Assembly (NCBI RefSeq): GCF_015206815.1
Contig: NZ_JADEXZ010000017.1
Location: 1 to 64,000 of the forward strand
Source of the DNA: Fortiea sp. LEGE XX443
Lineage (GTDB): Bacteria > Cyanobacteriota > Cyanobacteriia > Cyanobacteriales > Nostocaceae
Direction: 5' to 3'
Length of the DNA: 64,000 nt
Made by a program: the position numbers and the translations under genes. Position 1 is the first letter of the stretch. Each line of letters starts with the position of its first letter. A model generated the notes under the pieces. It was given only the letters and a program-made list of their open reading frames with translations. It searched no databases and was not told the origin of the DNA. This document shows, one piece after another, positions 21,292 through 30,990 of the stretch.

Positions 21292-21450
21292 ATGCCGTCT
21301 AAAAACCGTGCAATGCTTGTTTTAGCTGCCACGTTATTTATTACTCCAATTTTTGCAGCTACACCTGCCAGCGCCGAAAGAACAATTTATCGCAGAACTG
21401 TTAACTCAAGACGGGTAAGTAGAAAGGTGCAAATAAACCGAACTATGTAA
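21292..21450 (+). CDS. Small secreted basic peptide, 52 residues
   Basis: Translation begins MPSKNRAMLVLAATLFITP, a hydrophobic signal with ASA as probable cleavage site, leaving a mature peptide of about 24 residues starting ERTIYRRTVNSRR that carries eight Arg and one Lys. The stop is TAA at 21448. It is shorter than usual ORF cut-offs. AAAGAG lies about 9 bases before the ATG as a weak ribosome binding site. It lies between the tetR gene and the efflux operon. The reading frame with a textbook signal peptide supports reality; function is unknown (a cargo of the exporter is one guess). Confidence 0.6.
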   Translation: MPSKNRAMLVLAATLFITPIFAATPASAERTIYRRTVNSRRVSRKVQINRTM

Positions 21451-21728
21451 CGGAAAGTAAAGTAGCTTGAAAACCTCTTCCCTTCTGCCTTCTGCCCTCT
21501 GCCTCTTGCCTTGTCATAACGACAATTTTTAACACCGACCTACTTAGTTAATCCCAGAGTAGGTAGACCAGTCGTTGTTAACCGTTGGTAATTGAGCAAA
21601 ATTTCCTCAATCTATATAGTCACTTCTGCGATTGCATACAATGAGGAAATTAAAAGTATGGGCTACCAAGTTACAGTTTTAGCCCGGAAGAACTGGCTCG
21701 GTAGCCATTTTTTACAACGGACATAGTT

Positions 21729-23270
21729 ATGAAACTTGATACATCAAACCCTGTAGATTCATCAGCTTTAGCTCCAGAGTCGAAAAAGCAACGTCAGTAT
21801 CATTGGCTATCTTGGTTACTGATCCTTGGGCTGTTGGGTGGAATTGGCTATGCAATTTATTACCAAATCACAGTGATGCCCCGTCAAGAAGCCAGACGAA
21901 GGACTGTCACACAGCCAGTAGAAAGACAAAATTTAGCGATCGCTGTTTCCGCCAATGGCACAGTCAAGCCTGAGCGCTCAATTAACCTCAGTCCCAAAAA
22001 CTCTGGTGTACTAAAAAAACTGCTAGTCAAGGAAGGAGATATTGTCAAACAAGGCCAAATTCTGGCTTACATGGATGATTCCAACCTGCGAGGCAATCTG
22101 ATTCAAGCACAGGGACAATTGGCACAAGCCCAGGCAAATCTGCAAAAAGCCCAAGCAGGTAATCGCCCTCAAGATATCGGCCAAGCTCAAGCACAACTAG
22201 ACGAGTCCGAAGCAAATCTGCGTAAAGTAGAAACAGGTAATCGCCCCCAGGATATTGCCCAAGCTCAGGCACGTTTGAGAAGCGCTCAAGCTAACCTAAC
22301 TCAGGCAGAAGATGATTTACGTCGCAATCAGGAACTCTACAACTCTGGGGCTATTTCTCTCCAGACTGTGATTCAAAAACGGTCGGCGCGTGACAGCGCT
22401 CAAGCTCAAGTGAATGAAGCACAGCAAGTATTAGCATTACAACAAGCAGGTTCACGCTCAGAGGATATTCAACAAGCTAGGGCTACAGTCAAACAGAGAC
22501 AAGAAGCTTTGGCATTGTTAAAAGCTGGCACACGCCGAGAAGATATTGAAGTAGCCCGCGCTCAGGTAACTTCCGCTCGTGGCTCACTGCAAAACATCCA
22601 AGCCCAAATCAATGACACGATAATTCGCGCCCCTTTTGATGGTCTTGTAACGCAAAAATTCTCTGATCCTGGCGCTTTTGTAACACCAACTACTTCAGGT
22701 AGTTCCGTTTCTTCCGCCACTTCTTCTTCGATTTTGGCTTTAGCTTCGGAGAATCAGGTTGTAGCTAATTTATCAGAATCGAATATTGCCAAAATTAGCC
22801 TTGGTCAAAAAGTGACAATTAAAGCCGATGCTTACCCAGGAAAAGTTTTTGAAGGTAAAGTTAGCCAAATTGCTGCTCAAGCAACCATCGAACAAAACGT
22901 TACCAGTTTTCAGGTAAAAGTATCTCTGTCAGATCCACAAAATCTACTCCGGTCTGGGATGAATGTGGATATGGATTTCCAAGTTGGTCAAATAGAAAAT
23001 GCCTTAGTTGTACCCACAGCTGGAGTTGTCCGCCGAGAAAGGGCTACAGGCGTATTTGTTTTAGACGCGAAGGAGCAACCTGTATTCACTCGCATTGAAA
23101 CTGGCGTTACAGTGAATAACTTTACGGAAGTGAAGTCGGGATTAACAGGTAATGAAAGAGTATTGCTGAGTTTCCCACCGGGTTCAAGACCGCAATCAAC
23201 ACCACGCGGAGGTGTATTTCCTGGTTTAGGAGGTGGCGGTGGACGTTCTCGTGGTAATGCTGCCCCGTAG
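21729..23270 (+). CDS. HlyD/MacA-type membrane fusion protein of an ABC exporter
   Basis: 513 residues. One N-terminal membrane segment (WLSWLLILGLLGGIGYAIYY, about 26-45), a split biotinyl-lipoyl domain (NLSPKNSGVLKKLLVKEGD ... IIRAPFDGLVTQKFSDPGAF) and between them a long coiled-coil hairpin built from Gln/Ala repeats with three or four copies of the type GNRPQDIAQAQA. The C-terminus is Gly/Arg-rich. Such adaptors bridge an inner-membrane pump to a TolC channel; a TolC-like gene lies at the end of this window. It is the first gene of adaptor-permease-ATPase order, 66 bases ahead of the permease gene. ATG 21729. Confidence 0.9.
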   Translation: MKLDTSNPVDSSALAPESKKQRQYHWLSWLLILGLLGGIGYAIYYQITVMPRQEARRRTVTQPVERQNLAIAVSANGTVKPERSINLSPKNSGVLKKLLVKEGDIVKQGQILAYMDDSNLRGNLIQAQGQLAQAQANLQKAQAGNRPQDIGQAQAQLDESEANLRKVETGNRPQDIAQAQARLRSAQANLTQAEDDLRRNQELYNSGAISLQTVIQKRSARDSAQAQVNEAQQVLALQQAGSRSEDIQQARATVKQRQEALALLKAGTRREDIEVARAQVTSARGSLQNIQAQINDTIIRAPFDGLVTQKFSDPGAFVTPTTSGSSVSSATSSSILALASENQVVANLSESNIAKISLGQKVTIKADAYPGKVFEGKVSQIAAQATIEQNVTSFQVKVSLSDPQNLLRSGMNVDMDFQVGQIENALVVPTAGVVRRERATGVFVLDAKEQPVFTRIETGVTVNNFTEVKSGLTGNERVLLSFPPGSRPQSTPRGGVFPGLGGGGGRSRGNAAP

Positions 23271-23336
23271 TCAAGTCAAAAGTTAAAAGTCAAAGTTGAA
23301 AGGTTCATACATTAAGGCTGTTAATCCAAAATTGTT

Positions 23337-24626
23337 ATGCTTCAGGGTTTAGAGAAAATTCAAAAAATTCCGAAAATTCCGAGTAAGTCTACAGTGCCAT
23401 TGACAGAAATATTATCAATGGCGGTAGAGACACTGTGGAGTAATAAATTACGCACAGGACTTACCATGCTAGGGGTGATTATTGGTATCGCTTCAGTTAT
23501 TGCCATTACTTCGGTTGGTCAAGGGGTGCAAAAAAGCGTTGAGAACCAAATACAGGCATTGGGTACAGATGTGCTGCAAGTTTTGGCGGGTGCGCCCAGA
23601 AGTGGAAATGTTCGTCAAGGGTTGGGTTCTACCAGTACCTTGACTTGGGAAGATGCCAAGGCCATAGCTCAACAAGCACCATCGGTAGATTTGGTTGCGG
23701 CTTATCTGCAACGGAATGCCCAAGTAGTGTATGGCGGCGAAAACACTTCAACCACAATTTACGGCACAGATTTAAATTATCCAGACGCACGAAATACTTA
23801 TCCTCAAGAGGGGCGATTTTTTAATCAAGAAGAACTCGATTCTCGTAAGCAAGTTGCGGTGATTGGGCCGACAGTCCGAAGGACACTGTTTGGGAATAGT
23901 ACTAACGTTATAGGTGAAAAAATTCGGATTCAGGGTGAGACTTATGAAGTGATTGGGGTTACGGAGCCTAAAGGCGCTCAAGGGCCTATGGATCGAGATG
24001 ACCAAATTTTTATTCCCCTAACTAGTATGTCGGGGCGACTAGTAGGAAACAATGCCTTAACAGGTGTGTCGGTAAGTGGAATTTTAATCAAATCTAGTAA
24101 TCAGGAAAAATTAGAAGCGGCGCAATTTCAAGTTACTAATATTTTACGCTTGCGTCACGAAATTTATCCACCACAAGTAGATGATTTTCGCATTACTAAT
24201 CAAGCTGATATTGTTAGTACTTTTACTAATGTTGTGGGTTTATTTACCATTATGGTAGTGGCGATCGCAGGGATTTCTCTGGTGGTTGGGGGAATTGGTA
24301 TTGCCAATATTATGCTGGTTTCTGTGGTGGAACGGACAAGGGAGATCGGGATTCGTAAAGCAGTAGGAGCAACTAATTCAGCGATTCTTAATCAATTTTT
24401 AGCCGAGGCGATTGTTATATCTATTGTTGGTGGTGGGATTGGTATAGGCAGTGGTATTTTAATTGCTTTTGTAGCAGCTAATATTTTTAAATTTCCTTTT
24501 GTAATTTCTTTTTTATCAATAATTGTTGGATTTGGTCTTTCTTTATCTGTGGGTTTAGTTGCTGGGGTAATTCCGGCTCGGAATGCAGCAAAGTTAGATC
24601 CAATTACGGCTTTGCGTAGTGATTAA
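23337..24626 (+). CDS. MacB/FtsX-type ABC transporter permease
   Basis: 429 residues. The N-terminal membrane helix block WSNKLRTGLTMLGVIIGIASVIAIT (about 36-60), a periplasmic MacB_PCD domain of some 220 residues, and three C-terminal helices beginning near TNVVGLFTIMVVAIAGISLVVGGIGIANIML with the signature VVERTREIGIRKAVGA, ending ARNAAKLDPITALRSD. This is a type VII (MacB) mechanotransmission permease working with the adaptor before it and the ATPase after it. An N-terminal extension of about 25 residues precedes the usual start. ATG 23337. Confidence 0.92.
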   Translation: MLQGLEKIQKIPKIPSKSTVPLTEILSMAVETLWSNKLRTGLTMLGVIIGIASVIAITSVGQGVQKSVENQIQALGTDVLQVLAGAPRSGNVRQGLGSTSTLTWEDAKAIAQQAPSVDLVAAYLQRNAQVVYGGENTSTTIYGTDLNYPDARNTYPQEGRFFNQEELDSRKQVAVIGPTVRRTLFGNSTNVIGEKIRIQGETYEVIGVTEPKGAQGPMDRDDQIFIPLTSMSGRLVGNNALTGVSVSGILIKSSNQEKLEAAQFQVTNILRLRHEIYPPQVDDFRITNQADIVSTFTNVVGLFTIMVVAIAGISLVVGGIGIANIMLVSVVERTREIGIRKAVGATNSAILNQFLAEAIVISIVGGGIGIGSGILIAFVAANIFKFPFVISFLSIIVGFGLSLSVGLVAGVIPARNAAKLDPITALRSD

Positions 24627-24672
24627 TTGTTTGAAAAATATTTTTTAATCGAACCACAGAGACACGGAGAAG

Positions 24673-24713
24673 CCAGTGCGTTGCGGGGGTTCCCCCCGTT
24701 GTAGCAACTGGCG
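24673..24713. repeat. 41-nt dispersed hairpin element, copy 1
   Basis: GTTGCGGGGGTTCCCCCC core with outer arms CCAG/CTGG and inner TTGC/GCAA, lying between permease and ATPase genes. Copy 2 at 32684-32724 has CCAC/GTGG in the outer stem; copy 3 at 25492-25532 is more diverged. Confidence 0.8.
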
Positions 24714-24733
24714 CGACGCAGAGAGATAATAAT

Positions 24734-25405
24734 ATGACAAACATGATTTGGATGGAATCTATTACTAAAACCTACCAATTAGGAGAAATGGATGTTCCAA
24801 TTTTGAAGGGAATTCAACTGGCGATTGAAGAGGGAGAATATGTAGCAATTATGGGTGCGTCAGGCTCAGGTAAGTCTACGCTGATGAACATTCTCGGATG
24901 TCTAGATAGACCTACTAATGGCAACTATATTTTTGAAGGCAGAAACTTGACTACTTTTAATGATGATGAATTAGCTTATATTCGTAATCAAAGGATAGGT
25001 TTTGTTTTTCAACAATTTAACTTATTGGCACGGGCGACAGCGCTAGAAAATGTCATGTTGCCGATGGTTTATGCTAACTTACCCAAACGTAAACGTCGTG
25101 AAAGGGCGTTGGATGCTTTGACAAGGGTGGGATTGAGCGATCGCATTCTTAACCGCCCTAGTCAACTCTCTGGGGGACAACAACAACGGGTAGCGATCGC
25201 GCGTGCTTTGGTTAATCGGCCAGCATTGGTTTTGGCTGATGAACCAACGGGTGCTTTAGATACTGAAACTTCTTATGAAGTCATGAATTTACTCACAGAA
25301 CTGAATCAGCAGGGGATAACGATTGTGATTGTTACCCATGAGCCGGATATTGCTGCTCAAACTAAAAGAACTATTCGTGTACAAGATGGTTTGATTGTTG
25401 GTTGA
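24734..25405 (+). CDS. MacB/LolD-type ABC transporter ATP-binding protein
   Basis: 223 residues. Walker [10 protein letters not shown]-loop [12 protein letters not shown] signature [15 protein letters not shown], Walker [13 protein letters not shown] and the switch His in VTHEP are all present, a complete ABC subunit. Its size and the [13 protein letters not shown] block are typical of the MacB/LolD/DevA group. It should power the adaptor-permease pair directly upstream, 107 bases away across a hairpin element. ATG 24734. Confidence 0.94.
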   Translation: MTNMIWMESITKTYQLGEMDVPILKGIQLAIEEGEYVAIMGASGSGKSTLMNILGCLDRPTNGNYIFEGRNLTTFNDDELAYIRNQRIGFVFQQFNLLARATALENVMLPMVYANLPKRKRRERALDALTRVGLSDRILNRPSQLSGGQQQRVAIARALVNRPALVLADEPTGALDTETSYEVMNLLTELNQQGITIVIVTHEPDIAAQTKRTIRVQDGLIVG

Positions 25406-25847
25406 GTCTTGAGTTGAAGAAGAATTAACCGCAGATATACGCGGATATAAAGAGCGATACAAACCAGAGCTAATACAATTTTGGATTTTGCGAAAAGTTG
25501 TAAGGAGGGTTTCCCTCCGTAGCAAACTTTTCAAGACGGATTTTGGAATGCTTTACTGGTGAGCCAATCATTTTTCAAATTGGTCTAATTCTTCCCCCCT
25601 GCTCTCTACTTTCTTGCAGCCTATTTGTATCAACCTTAAAGTAAAACGGTATCAGTTCACCCATTTAGGTGAAGGCATATAAAATTACTAAAGACTAATA
25701 TTAAGAGAAGTTAATTTATATCTTGCACAATTGTGAATAACTATAAAAACTGCTATCTACACTGACTCTTACAACTTGTGATCCATCCCGACTGGTAATT
25801 CTAGACTACCTTAAAAGCTCAAAGCACTGATTTATTAGGCCGTTATC
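25406..25847. other. Intergenic between the two exporter sets
   Basis: About 440 bases with a hairpin element at 25492-25532 and a short purine/pyrimidine-rich tract near 25590. Promoter for the second adaptor gene is expected near 25700-25840. No gene seen. Confidence 0.45.
25492..25532. repeat. 41-nt dispersed hairpin element, copy 3 (variant)
   Basis: GAAAAGTT ... AACTTTTC outer arms with GGAGGG-TTT-CCCTCC inner stem, sharing GTTG and GTAGCAA with the other two copies at 24673 and 32684. Confidence 0.65.
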
Positions 25848-27314
25848 ATGAACACGTATATAGAAGTTCCCGTTATTGGCAAAATTTATTACCCATCACG
25901 CTGGCTGATGGGGTTGATAGGAACGGCGGCTGTGGTGGTTGGTGTTACGACTACCATCAATATGGTTAATCAGGGAAATGAACAAGATGTTACACAACTA
26001 ACTGTTCCTGTAGAAGCTAAAAATGTTACTTTAAAAATTCCTGCCAGTGGTAAGGTTGTACCGGTTCAAAGTGTAAATATCAGTCCTAAAAATCCTGGGG
26101 TGCTGGCAGAATTATATGTAGAACAAGGCGATCGCGTCCAGCAAAATCAAATTATCGCTCGGATGGATATAGGGGATTTGCAAGCCCAAATCCTTCAGTA
26201 CCGCGCTAACTTAGCACAAACTCAAGCCCAATTAGATCAAGCCTTAGCAGGTACTCGTCCCCAAGAAGTTACTCAAGCGAAAGCACGTTTGAGGCAAGCA
26301 CAAGCACAGTTAGCTCAAGCCCGTGCGGGTAATCGTCCCCAAGAAATTGCTCAAGCTCAAGCCCAAGTGGATGCAGCGCAAGCAAGGGTGAACTACACCG
26401 CTGAACAGGTGAAGCGTTACCAATACCTCTACCAACAAGGTGCGGAGAAAAAGCAATTACTAGATCAAACAGTCAGCGAAGATAAATCTGCTCAAGCTAA
26501 TTTAGAAGAAACTCGTCGTCGGTTGTCGTTGATGCAAAGTGGCTCTCGCAGCGAAGAAATTGAGATGAGGGAAGCAGCAGTCACCGAAGCACAAGCCGCA
26601 CTAGTATTATTGGAAGATGGTACGCGCAAAGAAGAAATTGCCCAACGCCGAGCCGCAGTCAAAGCGGCGCAAGCTCAGTTAGCAGCCGCAGATGTCAAAA
26701 TGCAAGAGACTGTGATTCGCGCACCATTCTCAGGGATTGTGACGCAGAAATACGCAAACATTGGGGCATTTGTGACACCAACTACATCTGCATCTGCAAG
26801 TGCGTCGGCGACTTCTAGTTCAATTGTGGCTGTTGCTAAAGGTTTGGAAGTATTAGCACAAATTCCAGAAGCAGATATTGGCAGAGTTAAACCAGGACAA
26901 GCAGTAGAGATTGTGGCTGATGCTTATCCCGACCAAGTTTTTAAAGGTAATGTCCGCTTAATTGCGCCAGAAGCAGTTGTAGAACAAGGTGTCACATCTT
27001 TTCAGGTGCGAGTAGCATTAAATACAGGCACAGATAAACTACGTTCTGGCTTAAATGTAGACTTGACTTTTTTAGGCGATCGCGTCAACAATACCCTAGT
27101 ATTACCAACGGTGTCTATCGTCACCGAAAACAGTAAAACTGGTGTATACGTCCTTGATGCTAAAAATCAACCCCAATTTCGGGAAGTGACAACAGGAGCG
27201 CAAATTCAAGACCAAACTCAGGTTTTGTCGGGAGTGGAAGCAGGCGATCGCGTGTTCGTTGACTTACCGAAAGACTATAAAATCAAGAAGGCGCAGGAAC
27301 AACAAAACCAATGA
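25848..27314 (+). CDS. HlyD/MacA-type membrane fusion protein, second set
   Basis: 488 residues, paralogous to the adaptor at 21729. One N-terminal membrane segment (about 19-38), lipoyl halves NISPKNPGVLAELYVEQGD and VIRAPFSGIVTQKYANIGAF, and a coiled-coil hairpin with repeats of the GTRPQEVTQAKA type. It overlaps the next gene by 4 bases (ATGA at 27311), so translation is coupled to the permease. Paralogy suggests tandem duplication of an export operon with later divergence. Confidence 0.9.
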   Translation: MNTYIEVPVIGKIYYPSRWLMGLIGTAAVVVGVTTTINMVNQGNEQDVTQLTVPVEAKNVTLKIPASGKVVPVQSVNISPKNPGVLAELYVEQGDRVQQNQIIARMDIGDLQAQILQYRANLAQTQAQLDQALAGTRPQEVTQAKARLRQAQAQLAQARAGNRPQEIAQAQAQVDAAQARVNYTAEQVKRYQYLYQQGAEKKQLLDQTVSEDKSAQANLEETRRRLSLMQSGSRSEEIEMREAAVTEAQAALVLLEDGTRKEEIAQRRAAVKAAQAQLAAADVKMQETVIRAPFSGIVTQKYANIGAFVTPTTSASASASATSSSIVAVAKGLEVLAQIPEADIGRVKPGQAVEIVADAYPDQVFKGNVRLIAPEAVVEQGVTSFQVRVALNTGTDKLRSGLNVDLTFLGDRVNNTLVLPTVSIVTENSKTGVYVLDAKNQPQFREVTTGAQIQDQTQVLSGVEAGDRVFVDLPKDYKIKKAQEQQNQ

Positions 27315-28528
27315 ACTTCTTAGAAAGTGTGCAAATGGCAGGGAAAACTCTGCTATCAAATAAGTTGCGTACTGCTCTCACCATGCTGGGAATCGTGATT
27401 GGTAACGCTTCGGTAATTGCTATGATTGGCATTGGTGAAGGCGGACAGAGATTCGTTAGTCAAGAATTAGAATCTCTGGGGCCGAACGTGTTATTTGTGA
27501 TTCCTGGGAATAGAGAAACCCAGCGTATTTCTCGTGATGTGCCGAAAACTTTAGTTTTAGAAGATGCTAGAGCGATCGCTACTCAAGTACCAACAATAGC
27601 AGAAGTGACTGGAGAGTTGAATAGCAGACAGGTGGTGACTTACGCTAACAAAAGCACCGATGTCAACATTATTGGTACAACGCCCAGCTTTTTGAAAGTA
27701 CGAGACTTTGAACCTGACAAAGGGCGGTTTTTTTCTGATGTCGATATGAAACGCAGTAACCAAGTTGCGGTGCTTGGCGCAAAATTAGCCCAAAGACTCT
27801 TCGGTAATAATAACCCTGTTGGTCAGCAGTTACGCATTAACAATACCAGCTTTCGCGTGATTGGGGTTTTAGCCGCCAAAGGTTCAAATCTGGGTGTTGA
27901 TTATGATGATGCAGCCTTGATACCTGTAATTACAATGGCAAACCGCATTGTCGGGCGGACTTCTCCTTATGGATTGGAGTTAACTTACATCGTCGCTTCG
28001 GCGAAGAATGCCGATAGTGTAGATGCAGCCGTTTTTCAAATTACTAATTTGCTGCGTCAACGCCACAAAATCATCGGTGAAGATGACTTTACCATCCGCA
28101 CCCAAAAAGATGCGTTGCAAACCGTCGGACAAATTTCAGGTGCATTAACAATTATGCTGGCTGCGATCGCTGGCATATCCTTATTTGTTGGCGGCATTGG
28201 TATCATGAATATTATGCTCGTTTCCGTCACCGAACGCACCCAAGAAATCGGATTGCGAAAAGCGATCGGTGCAACCGAACAAGATATATTATTACAGTTC
28301 ATGATTGAGGCGGTGATTGTTTCCGCCATTGGTGGTTTAGTTGGGACTGCTGTTGGTGTCAGCGGTATTATGATAGTCGCAACTTTGACACCTCTAGAAG
28401 CAGGTATCTCTCCTGTGGCGATTGCTACGGCTGTTGGTGTTTCTGGTGCGATCGGTTTATTCTTTGGTGTTGTTCCCGCCCGCCGTGCAGCTAAACTTGA
28501 TCCAATTGTGGCTTTGAGAAGCGCTTAG
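27311..28528 (+). CDS. MacB/FtsX-type ABC transporter permease, second set
   Basis: 405 residues. N-terminal LLSNKLRTALTMLGIVIGNASVIAM, a periplasmic domain, then the C-terminal helices with ISLFVGGIGIMNIMLVSVTERTQEIGLRKAIGAT and the tail ARRAAKLDPIVALRSA. Coupled to the adaptor by a 4-base overlap. No ATPase gene follows; the next ATPase of the right type is 7.2 kb away at 35784, beyond accessory DNA. It either uses that one or shares the ATPase of the first set. Confidence 0.92.
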   Translation: MNFLESVQMAGKTLLSNKLRTALTMLGIVIGNASVIAMIGIGEGGQRFVSQELESLGPNVLFVIPGNRETQRISRDVPKTLVLEDARAIATQVPTIAEVTGELNSRQVVTYANKSTDVNIIGTTPSFLKVRDFEPDKGRFFSDVDMKRSNQVAVLGAKLAQRLFGNNNPVGQQLRINNTSFRVIGVLAAKGSNLGVDYDDAALIPVITMANRIVGRTSPYGLELTYIVASAKNADSVDAAVFQITNLLRQRHKIIGEDDFTIRTQKDALQTVGQISGALTIMLAAIAGISLFVGGIGIMNIMLVSVTERTQEIGLRKAIGATEQDILLQFMIEAVIVSAIGGLVGTAVGVSGIMIVATLTPLEAGISPVAIATAVGVSGAIGLFFGVVPARRAAKLDPIVALRSA

Positions 28529-28608
28529 TATAAAAAAAATCGGCGTACCTCTGCGTTTACCTCACGCAAAGTAGCGCTGAAGTAAACGCTTCTACTTAAT
28601 TTTCCGCC

Positions 28609-29061
28609 TTAAAGTTCAGAGGATGAGATATTCGCTAAATAATCAATCAAATCGCTTTGGCTGGAAAAATCTAACAAAGCCTCAGCTAAATCTTCCAGTT
28701 GAGTAAGAGATAAAGTGCGAATCTGCTGTTCTGTCTGTGGCTCAATTGCACCAAAGCGACGCGTTAGCTGACGTAGAATCAGTTCTTGCGCCTCCTTTTT
28801 CTTTCCTCGTTCTTCTCCTTGTTGCAGCCCTTGTTGCAATCCCTTCTGCAAAATGTCTTGGTAAATCACAGATTCTTGCATAATTTCCTCTCTGAAAAGC
28901 TGTGTAATCAAACTTTTATCAAACCGCAAACCAGCTAAAACCTGTACACAAGCTGATATATTTTGTCGCTCGTCTTTCTCTTCAATATATTGTCGTCTAA
29001 ATATATCACCCACATATTTGAGTATGTAAACCTCATCTATGTTACGATCTGGAGTTTTTGA
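28609..29061 (-). pseudogene. 3' remnant of an Rpn/PD-(D/E)XK-type nuclease (transposase-like) gene
   Basis: About 150 codons remain open. The remaining part has the C-terminal features of Rpn-family proteins: a helical block DERQNISACVQVLAGLRFD, the LFREEIMQESVIYQDIL segment, Gln/Gly/Glu-rich linkers (LQQGLQQGEERGKKK) and the DUF4351-like end with LRQLTRRFG. Coding similarity continues upstream of the first usable start (GTG 29013) as KTPDRNIDEVYILKYV and then meets a stop at 29062. The catalytic N-terminal domain is missing, so this is a decayed copy. Confidence 0.75.
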
Positions 29062-29148
29062 TTATTCTGTTGTGTCATTGCGACGTAAGTAAGCAATCTC
29101 ATAATCTCGATAAAAAACTACGATTCTCAAAGTAGACGAGGTTTAATT

Positions 29149-29319
29149 ATGAACGATCGCAGATTTTTTCCAAAGAGCGATCGCCATCTCATTCCTAACG
29201 ACACAAGTTGCATTCATAGCGATCGCCATTTTATTCCTAACGACACAAGTTGCATTCGTAGCGATCGCCATCTTATTCCTAACGACACAACTTGCATTTG
29301 TAGCGATGTCTCTGCATGA
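29149..29319 (+). CDS. Putative 56-residue repeat peptide (doubtful)
   Basis: The 42-base repeats are exactly 14 codons long and stay open in this frame, giving SDRHLIPNDTSCIH-type repeats three times, after the start MNDRRFFPK. GAGG stands 7 bases before the ATG. Differences between copies are mostly replacement changes, which argues against strong protein selection. It is probably only an open tandem repeat. Confidence 0.2.
   Translation: MNDRRFFPKSDRHLIPNDTSCIHSDRHFIPNDTSCIRSDRHLIPNDTTCICSDVSA
29177..29302. repeat. Tandem repeat, 3 x 42 bp, each starting with HIP1
   Basis: Three units at 29177, 29219 and 29261, each GCGATCGCCAT plus an ATTCCTAACGACACAA core and TTGCATT; a truncated fourth unit (GCGAT) follows. 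Units differ at a few positions. Confidence 0.95.
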
Positions 29320-29471
29320 GGTAAATTCCCAAATTTTTCCGAAATTGCGGATAATACTGTTGTAATCAGTTACCAGTTGTCAGCACCGCACTGAGCCTAC
29401 CGAAGTGTTATCAGCACAAAAAACTCTGATCACTGATAACTGTTCACTGTTCACTGATTTAACCTCTACTC

Positions 29472-30251
29472 ATGAACGAACAGCGCCTACAGGCTTATTA
29501 TCAGCTAATTCAAACTCTGCTCAGTTGCTCTAGCGGAGAAGAACCGGAAATATTAGCAGCAAATACAGAATTGCTGGATACGGGCTTTGTGCGGGTGGTA
29601 GCAGCAGTAGCAGAGAATTTTTCACAGCAAGGAGAGGAAAACACCGCTAATTGGCTGAGGAACTTAGCCACACAACTCACCCCAAAAACTCCCGCCATCA
29701 CAGAAGAAGATATAGAGATTTACGGGCAATTTATCTTCACAGTATTGCGAACAACAGCAGAAAGCAAGGGCAATCCTCAAGTAATTTACCCGTTGCTGGC
29801 AGCTAACACCGATAAACTTAACCCGATTTTTGCAGAAATATTGCAACCTTGGGCAACCAATACCCTAGCGGAAGCAGAACCAGAAGCAGCAACATCCATC
29901 GCCGCAGTTATTGGTGAATTTAGTAATTTGATTCAGCAGTTCCCCTTGGGTAGCAAAGCCAGCAACATGGAAATTGCTGTTGCTGGCTACGAAATCATTC
30001 AAACTGTTTACACTCGCAGCAATTTTCCTGAACAATGGGCAACAATACAAAATAATCTGGGGAATGCTTACTTTGTCAGAATATTGGGAGAGCGGGCGGA
30101 GAATATTGAATTAGCGATCGCGGCTTATAGAGCGGCTCTGGAAGTCAGAACCCGCACTGCCTTTCCTCAACAATGGGCAACAACGCAAAATAATCTGGGG
30201 AATGCTTACTTTGTCAGAATATTGGGAGAGCGGGCGGAGAATATTGAATAA
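29472..30251 (+). CDS. TPR-CHAT protein, N-terminal part (ended by a premature stop)
   Basis: 259 codons. An N-terminal helical region (residues 1-180, with LLSCSSGEEPEILAANTELLD, usual in cyanobacterial TPR-CHAT proteins) leads into 46-residue tetratricopeptide repeats (QWATIQNNLGNAYFVRILG...). In the second repeat the codon that is CAA (or TTA) in all other copies is TAA at 30249. The frame then continues unbroken to 32591, so this and the next entry are one gene of about 1039 codons split by a single base change. Unless the stop is suppressed or is a sequencing error, the product is a truncated TPR protein. Confidence 0.75.
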   Translation: MNEQRLQAYYQLIQTLLSCSSGEEPEILAANTELLDTGFVRVVAAVAENFSQQGEENTANWLRNLATQLTPKTPAITEEDIEIYGQFIFTVLRTTAESKGNPQVIYPLLAANTDKLNPIFAEILQPWATNTLAEAEPEAATSIAAVIGEFSNLIQQFPLGSKASNMEIAVAGYEIIQTVYTRSNFPEQWATIQNNLGNAYFVRILGERAENIELAIAAYRAALEVRTRTAFPQQWATTQNNLGNAYFVRILGERAENIE

Positions 30252-30990
30252 GCGATCGCGGCTTATAGAGCGGCTTTGGAAGTATTAACCCGCACTGCCT
30301 TTCCTCAACAATGGGCAACAACGCAAAATAATCTGGCGACTGCTTACTCTGACAGAATATTGGGAGAGCGGGCGGAGAATATTGAACAAGCGATCGCGGC
30401 TTATAGAGCGGCTCTGGAAGTCAGAACCCGCACTGCCTTTCCTCAAGAATGGGCAATAACGCAAAATAATCTGGGGAATGCTTACTTTGTCAGAATATTG
30501 GGAGAGCGGGCGGAGAATATTGAACAAGCGATCGCGGCTTATAGAGCGGCTTTGGAAGTATTAACCCGCACTGCCTTTCCTCAACAATGGGCAACAACGC
30601 AAAATAATCTGGCGATTGCTTACAAAAACAGAATATTGGGAGAGCGGGCGGAGAATATTGAACAAGCGATCGCGGCTTATAGAGCGGCTCTGGAAGTCAG
30701 AACCCGCACCGCCTTTCCTCAAGATTGGGCAATGACGCAAAATAATCTGGGGGAAGCTTACCGTAACAGAATATTAGGAGAGCGGGCGGAGAATATTGAA
30801 CAAGCGATCGCGGCTTATAGAGCGGCTCTGGAAGTCAGAACCCGCACCGCCTTTCCTCAAGATTGGGCAATGACGCAAAATAATCTGGGGAATGCTTACT
30901 CTGACAGAATATTGGGAGAGCGGGCGGAGAATATTGAACAAGCGATCGCGGCTTATAGAGCGGCTCTGGAAGTCAGAACCCGCACTGCCT
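30023..30990 (+). repeat. 138-bp tandem repeats encoding 46-residue TPRs
   Basis: Seven near-identical units with a 138-base period (for example CTTTCCTCAA at 30161 and 30299), each with a HIP1 site at the same place (AGCGATCGCGGC). The extreme nucleotide similarity shows recent unit duplication or gene conversion. Confidence 0.9.

Noticed and set aside
29177-29302. CRISPR array
   Set aside because: Units are contiguous 42-bp copies with no variable spacers, and no cas genes lie near. The same holds for the array at 38031-38269.
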